Assembly (NCBI RefSeq): GCF_021513175.1
Contig: NZ_CP090953.1
Location: forward strand, 3,344,501 to 3,408,500
Length of the DNA stretch: 64,000 nt
DNA from: Sphingomonas sp. S2-65
GTDB taxonomy: Bacteria > Pseudomonadota > Alphaproteobacteria > Sphingomonadales > Sphingomonadaceae
Direction: 5' to 3'
Positions 27,391 to 35,405 of the stretch are shown one piece after another. Under the pieces are notes generated by a model. It ran no database searches. It was not told the DNA's origin and saw nothing but the letters and a program-made list of their open reading frames with translations. The position numbers and the translations under genes are program-made. The stretch's first letter is position 1, and each line of letters begins with the position of its first letter.

Positions 27391-27783
27391 ATGTCCTCCG
27401 CGAACTACTCGATAGACGTTGATCCGTCGCGCGATCTGGTCCGCGTACGCCTCTCCGGCTTCTTCACGACGGAGGAAATTGACCACTTCGAAGCCGAACT
27501 GCAACGTGAGCATCGCAGGCTCGGGTGCAGTCGCAGAGGCGGACCTCTGACGCTGAATGATCTCACCGGAATGTCCATTCAGAGCCAGGAGGTTCTCGCT
27601 CGCTGGGATGAGTTCCTGAGGAATCCTACACATCGCTCCCGCCGGTTGGCACTCGTCGTTGCTTCAGCCCTCGGCCGGATGCAGCTGCAGCGCATCATCG
27701 GAGACCGCAACGCTCGGGTGTTCACGGATGCGACCGAGGCTGAGGAATGGCTGTTTTCTGGGGGTGAGGCGTCAGCTTCGTGA
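27391..27783 (+). CDS. STAS/SpoIIAA-like small protein
   Basis: A 130-aa cytoplasmic protein: YSIDVDPSRDLVRVRLSGFFTTEEIDHFEAELQ, then LTLNDLTGMSIQSQEVLARWDEFLRNP, and RRLALVVASALGRMQLQRIIGDRNARVFTDATEAEEWLF. The alternating strand-helix pattern and the final ATEAEEWL resemble STAS/SEC14-like SpoIIAA-family proteins found in sphingomonads. No partner is recognised nearby. It lies in the tRNA-linked region, so it may be island cargo. Confidence 0.62.
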   Translation: MSSANYSIDVDPSRDLVRVRLSGFFTTEEIDHFEAELQREHRRLGCSRRGGPLTLNDLTGMSIQSQEVLARWDEFLRNPTHRSRRLALVVASALGRMQLQRIIGDRNARVFTDATEAEEWLFSGGEASAS

Positions 27784-27936
27784 GCTTAGGCTCGATCTGA
27801 GCGGCTCTGCCTCCTGGTAGGCCGCTGCCTGCCGCGCGCGAGAGCGTGAAGCGTCCGCGCGTCGAGGTAGAAGGGCTTGTCCTATGGGCACCTTGACCCT
27901 AGCGCGCTCCGACGCTCGTATCTCTGGCATCAAGAA

Positions 27937-29235
27937 ATGAAGCACGCTCAAGCTGGCCGCTTTGCAGGCCTGGACTTCGGCACGACCAACACCGTCGCGG
28001 CGCTTGCTGATGGCGGCAACCTGTCGCGACTGGTTCGGCTGGATGGGCCCGATGGAGGCGACGAGGTCTTCCGCTCGGCTCTTTGCTTCTGGCAGGACGA
28101 AGGAGTGCCCGGCGGGATCGCCGCGGAAGCGGGACCGGCGGCAATTCGCGAATATCTTAAGTTCCCCAGCGACAGTCGCTTCCTTCAATCCTTCAAGTCG
28201 GTCGCGGCCAGCCCGATCTTCGAAAGCGCCTCGATCTTCAGCAGGCGTTTACGCTTCGAAGAGCTCGGCCGCATCTTTCTCGAGAAGCTCGTCTCCCATT
28301 CCGCGGGCAGCCTCGATCGGCTTGAACGGGTCGTGGTCGGAAGACCGGTCCACTACGCTGGTGCCCGTTCAGACCCGGCGCTGGCCAGGCAGCGTTACGA
28401 TGCCATGTTCGCGGGCTTCGCGGGCGAGATTCACTATGTCTACGAGCCACTGGCGGCGGCCTTCAGCTATGCAACCTGCCTGAAGTCTCCGGCGACGCTT
28501 CTCGTCGCCGACTTCGGGGGTGGCACGAGCGACTTCTCCGTGGTTCGGGTCGAGGCGCCGGGTGCGGCGCAGCGCTGCACCCCGCTTGGCCATGCCGGCG
28601 TCGGGATTGCCGGAGATCGGTTCGATCAGCGCATCGTTGAGCGCCTTGTGTTGCCGATGCTGGGGAAGGGGTCGCAGTACCGCTCCTTCGGCAAGGTGCT
28701 TGAAATCCCGGGTGGCTACTTCGCGGACTTCTCCGACTGGTCGAAACTCGCGTTGATGCGCAACCGACGCACGCTCGAGGAGCTGGAGCGCCTTCGGCGC
28801 AGCGCTCTGGATCCGAATGCCATTGGGCGCCTGATAGCGATGGTCGAGAACGAACTCGCCTTTCTCCTTTATGATGCTGTCGGGCTGCTGAAGCGCTCGC
28901 TTTCGGAACAGGAGCAGGCGACTTTCCGCTTCTCCGGCGCGGGGGTGGAAATCGAGGCGGAGGTTGCGCGCAGCGACTTCGAAGATTGGATCGCCAATGA
29001 CGTGGCCCGCATGGCGGCTGCGGTTGATCAGGCAGTGGTGCAGGCTGGTGTCGGAGACGCGGAGATCGACCGTGTCTTCCTGACGGGCGGGACATCGCTG
29101 GTGCCGGCCGTTCGCGCCATCTTCACGAGCCGCTTCGGCGTTGAGCGAATCGAGTCCGGTGGCGAGCTGACGTCCATCGCGCATGGTCTCGGACTGCTTG
29201 CGCAGGAAACGGACCTGTCTGCCTGGGCGGCATGA
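27937..29235 (+). CDS. Hsp70-family protein, YegD-like
   Basis: A 432-aa Hsp70/actin-fold ATPase without a substrate-binding domain. The phosphate-1 loop is GLDFGTTNTVAAL and the phosphate-2 loop LLVADFGGGTSDFSVVRV; the adenosine motif is VFLTGGTSLVPAVRAIF, with YEPLAAAFSYA between them. The length and motif set match YegD-type Hsp70 proteins (~450 aa), whose role is unclear. The start MKHAQAGRFAGLDFGTTN was taken rather than an in-frame ATG 20 codons upstream, which would add a non-conserved extension. The stop overlaps the next gene (ATGA), so the pair is coupled. Confidence 0.9.
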   Translation: MKHAQAGRFAGLDFGTTNTVAALADGGNLSRLVRLDGPDGGDEVFRSALCFWQDEGVPGGIAAEAGPAAIREYLKFPSDSRFLQSFKSVAASPIFESASIFSRRLRFEELGRIFLEKLVSHSAGSLDRLERVVVGRPVHYAGARSDPALARQRYDAMFAGFAGEIHYVYEPLAAAFSYATCLKSPATLLVADFGGGTSDFSVVRVEAPGAAQRCTPLGHAGVGIAGDRFDQRIVERLVLPMLGKGSQYRSFGKVLEIPGGYFADFSDWSKLALMRNRRTLEELERLRRSALDPNAIGRLIAMVENELAFLLYDAVGLLKRSLSEQEQATFRFSGAGVEIEAEVARSDFEDWIANDVARMAAAVDQAVVQAGVGDAEIDRVFLTGGTSLVPAVRAIFTSRFGVERIESGGELTSIAHGLGLLAQETDLSAWAA

Positions 29236-29520
29236 CGGCCGCGTCTCAGGCGGCCTTCAGCGGGACGGCACTCTGCGGACTCATCAAGGCATGTCTCGAA
29301 GCGCAAGGTTTCGAGGTGAAAGGCGAGGTGTGCGGAACGGGCGTCGCCGGCATCCGCGACGTGGAGCCGCCCATCGTCGTCGTCGCCGAGCTGAAGCTGT
29401 GGTTCGATCTTAACTTGTTCTGCAAGCCATAGATCAGCTCCGCGCGGCCGACCGCCTCTACCCCGCCGTGGTCGCGAGCCGGCGAGGGAGCGATCAGGAC
29501 CGGCAGGAGCATCGAGCGTC
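29232..29520 (+). pseudogene. DUF2161 (PD-(D/E)XK-fold) gene, frameshifted and truncated
   Basis: Frame 1 reads LIKACLEAQGFEVKGEVCGTG, then EPPIVVVAELKLWFDLNL, which is the DUF2161 N-terminal half including the E-L-K of the PD-(D/E)XK core. It then ends FCKP-stop. One base missing near 29417 explains this: shifting frame restores VLQAIDQLRAADRLYPAVVA, the expected continuation. Family similarity ends soon after. DUF2161 proteins are putative phosphodiesterases or nucleases. The ATG overlaps the Hsp70 stop. Confidence 0.78.
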
Positions 29521-29682
29521 CTCCCGAACATCAAGTTGTTGAACCGGAACCGAAAGGCTGACCCGCAAGCATCCTTATAGCGTCATGGATCGTTAACCCA
29601 TTTCCTCAGCGCCATGATCGCGACACGAAAATTTCGAGCTTGCGCGTATCCCGCTTTGACGAAGACAGATCCGGCCTGAACC

Positions 29683-30744
29683 ATGACATACAGTGAAGCT
29701 TTATCGGCCAGCGCGGGGCAAATACCCGTGAGCGCGCCTTGTGACCTTCGGGGGATCGCGCGCCATCTCGCCACTTTTCGCCAGCCCAGCAACTTGCGCG
29801 GGCTCTTCGAAATTGCGGTAAGCGTCATACCGCTGGCGCTTCTGTGGTTGTTGATGTGGCGCTCGCTGCACATCCATTACGCGATGACGCTGCTCCTGGC
29901 ACTTCCCGCGGCCGGCTTTCTCCTGCGCCTGTTCTTGATCCAGCACGATTGCGGGCACGGTGCGTTTTTCAAGGGCCGGCGTGCGAACGACTGGGTGGGC
30001 CGTTGCATCGGAGTGCTGACGCTGAGCCCATATAATCTGTGGCGTCGGGGGCACGCGACACACCATGCGGGAATAGGAAACCTTGATCGGCGTGGCACGG
30101 GCGACGTCGACACGCTCACTGTTTACGAGTTCAGGGAGCTCGGCTTCTGGGGCCAACTGCGCTACCGGTTGTATCGGAATCCTGCGGTGATGTTTGGGCT
30201 AGGCCCGGCGTGGCTGTTTTTCTTACGGTATCGGCTGCCGCTCGGTCACATGCGCGAGGGTTGGCGCCCTTGGGCCAGTGCTATGGGGACCAACTGTGCG
30301 ATCGCACTTGTCTCGACAGGTCTGATGCTCCTGGTCGGATTGCGGGCTTTTGTGCTGATCCAACTACCGATCACCCTGATCGCAGCCTCCGCAGGCGTAT
30401 GGCTGTTCTACGTTCAGCACCAATTTGAGCAGACGCATTGGAGCAAAGGCGAGGACTGGGCTTTCCACGAAGCCGCGTTACGCGGAAGCTCGCATTATGC
30501 ACTGCCTGGCGTCTTGCGCTGGTTTACCGCGAACATCGGCATGCACCACATTCATCACCTCTGCAGTAACATCCCCTTCTACCGCCTTTCTGCAGCGCTT
30601 GAGGCGCGACCCGAGCTCGCGGCTGTCAACCGCCTGACAGTCCGTCAAAGCTTAGGGTCGGTGAGACTCGTTCTGTGGGACGAGGCGGCTGGCCGCTTGA
30701 TCTCGTTCCGAGAGGCCCGAACCGGCCGGGGGCATCAGCGATGA
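29683..30744 (+). CDS. Membrane fatty acid desaturase
   Basis: A 353-aa di-iron acyl-lipid desaturase. All three histidine boxes are present: HDCGH (residues 88-92), HATHH (124-128) and HHIHH (288-292). About four membrane helices are seen at roughly 46-62, 66-84, 205-222 and 225-245. The HDCGHGAFF and QHQFEQTHW contexts match the delta-12/omega-6 type that introduces double bases into membrane lipid acyl chains, using ferredoxin. It stands alone. It follows about 150 bp of non-coding sequence after the DUF2161 remnant and may be island cargo. No strong ribosome-binding site precedes the ATG. Confidence 0.92.
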   Translation: MTYSEALSASAGQIPVSAPCDLRGIARHLATFRQPSNLRGLFEIAVSVIPLALLWLLMWRSLHIHYAMTLLLALPAAGFLLRLFLIQHDCGHGAFFKGRRANDWVGRCIGVLTLSPYNLWRRGHATHHAGIGNLDRRGTGDVDTLTVYEFRELGFWGQLRYRLYRNPAVMFGLGPAWLFFLRYRLPLGHMREGWRPWASAMGTNCAIALVSTGLMLLVGLRAFVLIQLPITLIAASAGVWLFYVQHQFEQTHWSKGEDWAFHEAALRGSSHYALPGVLRWFTANIGMHHIHHLCSNIPFYRLSAALEARPELAAVNRLTVRQSLGSVRLVLWDEAAGRLISFREARTGRGHQR

Positions 30745-30890
30745 GAGAGGTTCAGTTCGCCCGTGCTCGTTGCGAACATGCTGGCTCCACCATGCGGGCT
30801 TGAACCAAGATGCGCCACGTGAGGCATGTCCGCGACGGGGTCCAGCTTACGAGCAGGTTGACAATCCTTCAAGTTGAGGCATCTTCCAAA

Positions 30891-30908
30891 TGAGACACCG
30901 GTGTCTCA
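30891..30908. promoter_or_regulatory. Perfect 18-bp palindromic operator (LacI-like)
   Basis: TGAGACACCGGTGTCTCA is a perfect even palindrome with a central CG pair, as is usual for LacI-family operators. A TTGACA -35-like hexamer lies at 30858-30863, placing the palindrome at the expected transcription start, a repressor position 66 bases before the receptor ATG. The LacI-family gene at 40587-41636 ends this unit and is the natural candidate. Confidence 0.65.
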
Positions 30909-30974
30909 GAAGTCCGCTCCTCACGAGCACGAAGGACCAGACCGGTGAAACTACGTGGAGAGGAGATCCATCCG

Positions 30975-33890
30975 ATGGCGTTCGACCGGTCGTGCCTTCT
31001 AAACAATTCTGCCCTGGTATCTCTGGGGGTGATCCTCTTTGCAGGAAGTGCGACCAGTGCTGGCGCACAGGTCGCGCCCGCTGCCGACCCCGCCACTCAG
31101 ATGACTCAGCCGGTGGAGCCTTCCGCGTCGATCACTCAGGATGCCGCGCAGGACGAAGTAGGCGACGAGATCGTCGTTACCGGCTTCCGCCGCAGTATCG
31201 AGAAGGCGCTCGAACTCAAGCGCAACAGCAACTCGGTCGTCGACAGCATCGTCGCCGAGGACATCGCCAAGTTCCCCGACAACAACTTGGCCGAGTCGAT
31301 CCAGCGCGTGCCGGGGGTGACGATCACCCGCGATGGTGGCGAAGGCCGCAACATCTCAGTGCGCGGGCTCGGCGCCGATTTCACGCGCGTCCGCATCAAC
31401 GGCATCGAGGCGCAGGCGACGACCGGATCGAACCGCGGCCGCGGCTTCGACTTCAATGTCTTCGCGTCCGAGCTGTTCAACCAGATCGACGTGCGCAAGA
31501 CGCCCTCGGCAAATGTCGAGGAAGGCTCGCTCGGCGCCACCGTCGACCTGCACACCGGCCGGCCGTTCGACAGCAAGGAGCCGATCCTCGCGATCTCGGC
31601 GCAGGCCGGCTATAACGACCTCGCCCGCCAGATCGATCCGCGCTTCGCATTGCTTGCCAGCGACCGTTGGGAGACCGGTATTGGCGAGATCGGCCTCGCC
31701 GCCTCGATCGCCTATTCGGAGAAGACCACGCTCCAGAACGGCGTCTCCACCGTCGGCTGGCAGCAGGGCAATTCCGACGGCGGCTTCTGCAATCCGGCGA
31801 CCAACGCCGCGCTTTGCGCCGGGACCAATCCCGCCGCTTATGCGCTGGCGGGCCAGCCGACGACTCGCTACCCGCGCTTCCTGCGCTATCAGGACCAGAA
31901 CCTGAAGACCGAGCGGCTCGGCATCACCAGCTCGTTCCAGTGGCGGCCGTCACCGGCGACGACCGTGTCGCTCGACGCGCTGATCTCGCGCTTCAAGGGC
32001 AATCGCAACGAGCGCCAGCTCGAGGCGATCTCGCTGAGCCGCCCCGCCGCGACCGGCGGCAAGCCCGAAGTGGTGGTGCGCGACATCGCGGTCGACGAGA
32101 ACGGCACCGCTACGTACATGCTGCTGGACAATATGGACATCCGGTCCGAAAACTATGTCGACAAGTACAGCACGATGTTCCAGCAATATACGCTGAACGT
32201 CGAACATGAGTTCAGCGACCGGTTCAAGGCCAGTGTCCTGGGCGGTTACGTCAAGAACGACTTCAACAATTTCTACGACTACATCGCTCAGATGGATCGC
32301 CAGAATGTCGACGGTTACTCGTACGACATCCGCGGTTCCGGACAGTATTTTCCGGCGATCAACTATAACTTCGACGTGAAGGATCCCAACAACTGGTATG
32401 TTGGCCCGTCGCGCGTGGCGCCGGGCGGCGGCACCGGCGCCAGCGGCCCGGAAATCCGGCTGCGCCCGAACTGGAACGACAATGTCTACAAAACCGGCCA
32501 GCTCGATCTGACCTTCAAGGTCAACGACCGGGTCACCCTGACGGGCGGCTTCCAGCGCAAGAGCTATGAATTCGTCGGCCGCGGCATGCGGTTCGCCAGC
32601 GGCGAGGGCAACATCCCGGCGCTTCCCGCGGGCACCACGATGGCGAGCATCACCGAGCAATATTGCGGCTTCCGCGGGCTCGCGCTGCCGGCAGGCACCG
32701 ATAGCTGCTGGGCCACGCCTAACCTGGACGCCTTTGCCAGCGCTTATGGCGTGTTCAGCAATTCGGGGCGCTTCCTGCTCTCGCAGACCAGCGCGAGCGC
32801 CCGTGGGGACAACCGCACGGTCAGCGAGAACGATACAGGCGGCTATATCCAGGCCGCCTTTAACTTCGAGATCGGCGGCGTGCCCGTCCGCGGCGACATC
32901 GGCTATCGCCGCGTCCATACCAAGCAGGAATCGGGCTTCTACTCGACCGTTCCGACGGCGGTGAACCCATCGGGGTTCGAATGGACCGAAGTGGGCCGCT
33001 CCTATGACGACGATCTGCCCTCGCTCAACCTGGTGATCGAGCCCAGCCGCGATCTCCTGCTGCGCATCGGCGCGGCAAAGGTCATGGCGCGCCCGGGGTT
33101 GGGCAGCATCTCGGCGGCGACCAACGTCTCGGTCGCCGGCGCCTCGCGCTCGGTCTCCACGGGCAACCCGAACCTGGAGCCTTATCGCGCCAAGACCCTC
33201 GATCTGGCGGCGGAATGGTATCCGATGCGCGGCTCGATCATCTCCGCGGCGTTCTTCTACAAGGACATCTCGACCTATGTGCAGAACCTGACGAACACCG
33301 CGCCGTTCTCGACCACCGGGCTGCCGGATTCGCTCCTGGCCGGCACCGGCTATGACGGCACCACCGAGTTCCAGATCTCCAACGTCGTGAACACGCCCGG
33401 CGGCCCGCTCAAGGGGCTGGAACTCAACGTGCAGCAGGCGCTGACCTTCCTGCCCGGGTTCCTCAAGAACTTCGGCGTTCTGGCGAACTACACCTATGTC
33501 GACTCCGACATCGACTATATCGTGAGCGCGACTCCCACGACGCAGGTGACCAGCACCCAGCCGCTGCTGAACCTGTCCAAGAACGCCTTCAACGCCACGC
33601 TCTATTATGAGCAGGGACCGTTCCAGGCGCGCGTCTCGGGCAATTACCGCAGCAAGTTCCTCACCTCGGTACCCGCAAGCTACAACACCGATGTCGGCGG
33701 CACGCGCAGGGCGACTTATGTCGACTTCTCGATCTCCTACCGTCTGGGCGACAGCATGACGCTCAGCCTGGAGGGCATCAACCTCACCAACGAACCGACC
33801 ATCAGCTACACGGACTCGGTGGCGGAACGCGTGAGCGACTATTTCCAGAGCGGGCGGCAGTTCTACGCAGGCATCCGCTACAGCTTCTGA
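30975..33890 (+). CDS. TonB-dependent receptor (oligosaccharide type)
   Basis: A 971-aa outer-membrane receptor of the sphingomonad carbohydrate-uptake type. The signal peptide ends SAGAQ (~residue 33) and the TonB-box region is DEIVVTGFR. The plug has RRSIEKALELKRNSNSVVDSIVAEDIAKFPDNNLAESIQRVPGVTITRDGGEGRNISVRGLG, and the barrel ends QFYAGIRYSF with terminal Phe. AGGAG precedes the ATG. It is the first gene of the GH28/esterase unit, so it probably imports galacturonan-type oligosaccharides; this is inferred from context. Confidence 0.93.
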   Translation: MAFDRSCLLNNSALVSLGVILFAGSATSAGAQVAPAADPATQMTQPVEPSASITQDAAQDEVGDEIVVTGFRRSIEKALELKRNSNSVVDSIVAEDIAKFPDNNLAESIQRVPGVTITRDGGEGRNISVRGLGADFTRVRINGIEAQATTGSNRGRGFDFNVFASELFNQIDVRKTPSANVEEGSLGATVDLHTGRPFDSKEPILAISAQAGYNDLARQIDPRFALLASDRWETGIGEIGLAASIAYSEKTTLQNGVSTVGWQQGNSDGGFCNPATNAALCAGTNPAAYALAGQPTTRYPRFLRYQDQNLKTERLGITSSFQWRPSPATTVSLDALISRFKGNRNERQLEAISLSRPAATGGKPEVVVRDIAVDENGTATYMLLDNMDIRSENYVDKYSTMFQQYTLNVEHEFSDRFKASVLGGYVKNDFNNFYDYIAQMDRQNVDGYSYDIRGSGQYFPAINYNFDVKDPNNWYVGPSRVAPGGGTGASGPEIRLRPNWNDNVYKTGQLDLTFKVNDRVTLTGGFQRKSYEFVGRGMRFASGEGNIPALPAGTTMASITEQYCGFRGLALPAGTDSCWATPNLDAFASAYGVFSNSGRFLLSQTSASARGDNRTVSENDTGGYIQAAFNFEIGGVPVRGDIGYRRVHTKQESGFYSTVPTAVNPSGFEWTEVGRSYDDDLPSLNLVIEPSRDLLLRIGAAKVMARPGLGSISAATNVSVAGASRSVSTGNPNLEPYRAKTLDLAAEWYPMRGSIISAAFFYKDISTYVQNLTNTAPFSTTGLPDSLLAGTGYDGTTEFQISNVVNTPGGPLKGLELNVQQALTFLPGFLKNFGVLANYTYVDSDIDYIVSATPTTQVTSTQPLLNLSKNAFNATLYYEQGPFQARVSGNYRSKFLTSVPASYNTDVGGTRRATYVDFSISYRLGDSMTLSLEGINLTNEPTISYTDSVAERVSDYFQSGRQFYAGIRYSF

Positions 33891-33901
33891 TCGTGGCATG
33901 G

Positions 33902-33930
33902 CCGGCAGTCCGTCTCGGGCGGACTGCCGG
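33902..33930 (+). terminator. Perfect 11-bp hairpin between receptor and GH28 genes
   Basis: CCGGCAGTCCG pairs with CGGACTGCCGG around a 7-nt loop, 11 bases after the receptor stop and 19 bases before the GH28 start. There is no T-tract. Partial termination or mRNA protection would set the receptor above the enzyme genes (inference). Confidence 0.7.
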
Positions 33931-33949
33931 TCCAGACGGAGGCTGGCGC

Positions 33950-35392
33950 ATGGAACGACACGGCTTTGAAGTGAACAGGCGGGCAGTGCTGGCCGGCGGC
34001 GCCTGCCTGTCGCTGCCCGTCCCGGTTACGGCGCAGGGGCGCAATGCACCCGATCCCTGGGCCGAGGCACAGGCGATACGCGCCCGCATTCGCCCGCCCA
34101 GCTTTGCGCGGGCACGGGCGGTCACGCCCCAGCAATTCGGGGGCGTTCCCGATGGCCGCACGCTGGCGACCGAGGCATTCCGGCGCGCGATCGCCGCCGC
34201 CTCGCGCATCCCCGGGGGCGGACGCGTGCTGGTCGATGGCGGCATCTGGCTCACCGGCCCCATCCATTTGCGCTCGAACGTCGAGCTCCACGTCGCGCGC
34301 GGCAGCACCATCCGCTTCAGCCCGGATCCCGCGCTGTATTTCCCGCCGGTCCTGACGCGGATGGAGGGCAATGAGCTGATGGGCATCTCGCCCTTCATCT
34401 ACGCGCTGGAGTGCGAGAACATTGCGATCACCGGCGGCGGAACGCTGGATGGTCAGGCGAGCGAGGCGCATTGGTGGCCCTGGGCGCATTCGCCGCGCGA
34501 TGGCCTTGAGCGCGATGGCGCCCGCCTGAAGCGGCTGGCCGAAGAGGGCGTGCCCGTCCGCAATCGCGTCTTCGGGCCGGGTTCGACGATCCGCCCGCAG
34601 TTCATCCAGCCCTACCGCTGCCGCAACGTCCTGATCGAAGACGTCACGATCCTCCGCTCGCCGATGTGGGAGATCCACCCCGTCGAGTGCGAGAACGTAA
34701 CCGTCCGGCGCGTGACGATTTCCAGCCACGGCCCCAACAATGACGGGTGCGATCCCGAAAGCTGCCGCGACGTGCTGATCGAGGATTGCCTGTTCGATAC
34801 CGGCGATGATTGCATCGCGATCAAGTCCGGCCGCAATGCCGACGGCCGTCGGCTGAAGCGTCCGACCGAGAATGTCGTCATCGCCGGCTGCACGATGGTC
34901 GATGGCCATGGCGGTGTGACGCTGGGCAGCGAGATCACGGGCGGCGTGCGCAACGTCTTCGTCGAAAATTGCCGGATGGACAGCCCGCGGCTCAACACCG
35001 CGATCCGCTTCAAGAACAATGCCGCCCGCGGCGGAACGCTGGAGAATATCCATGTCCGCGACGTGACGGTGGGGCAGGTCGGCAGGGCGGCGATTACGAT
35101 CGACTATAATTATGGCGAGGGCGCGCAGGGTGGTTTCACCCCGGTGTTCAAAGGCCTGACGATCGAGCGCCTGCTCGTCGGCCAATGCCAGCGAGTCCTG
35201 AACCTCCAGGGCTTCAAGGCCGCCCCGATCCGCGACATCGTGCTGCGCGACTGCGTTTTCGTGCGCGCGGCAGAACCCGACTTCGTCCTCCATGTCGAGG
35301 GCCTGCGATACGACAATGTCCGCCGCAACGGCAGGGCGGTGAGCGGCCCGACCCCGGGCGGCATCCCGCGCCCAGCTGATGGCGGCGGTTGA
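33950..35392 (+). CDS. Polygalacturonase-like glycoside hydrolase family 28
   Basis: A 480-aa GH28 right-handed beta-helix. The canonical catalytic motifs are NND (263-265), GDD (285-287), GHG (319-321, His320) and RFK (353-355), fitting an inverting galacturonan hydrolase. The N-terminus VNRRAVLAGGACLSLPVPVTAQG looks like a twin-arginine export signal, so the enzyme probably acts in the periplasm on oligomers imported by the receptor. GGAGG lies ahead of the ATG. The next gene follows after 13 bp. Exo or endo action cannot be decided. Confidence 0.92.
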   Translation: MERHGFEVNRRAVLAGGACLSLPVPVTAQGRNAPDPWAEAQAIRARIRPPSFARARAVTPQQFGGVPDGRTLATEAFRRAIAAASRIPGGGRVLVDGGIWLTGPIHLRSNVELHVARGSTIRFSPDPALYFPPVLTRMEGNELMGISPFIYALECENIAITGGGTLDGQASEAHWWPWAHSPRDGLERDGARLKRLAEEGVPVRNRVFGPGSTIRPQFIQPYRCRNVLIEDVTILRSPMWEIHPVECENVTVRRVTISSHGPNNDGCDPESCRDVLIEDCLFDTGDDCIAIKSGRNADGRRLKRPTENVVIAGCTMVDGHGGVTLGSEITGGVRNVFVENCRMDSPRLNTAIRFKNNAARGGTLENIHVRDVTVGQVGRAAITIDYNYGEGAQGGFTPVFKGLTIERLLVGQCQRVLNLQGFKAAPIRDIVLRDCVFVRAAEPDFVLHVEGLRYDNVRRNGRAVSGPTPGGIPRPADGGG

Positions 35393-35405
35393 TAGGAGCA
35401 TGAGC

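Noticed and set aside
26829..31000. Direct repeat of the tRNA-Thr 3' end marking the island's other end
   Set aside because: Read through by eye, no copy of GGTTCGAGTCCTGTAAGC was seen, so the border stays undefined.
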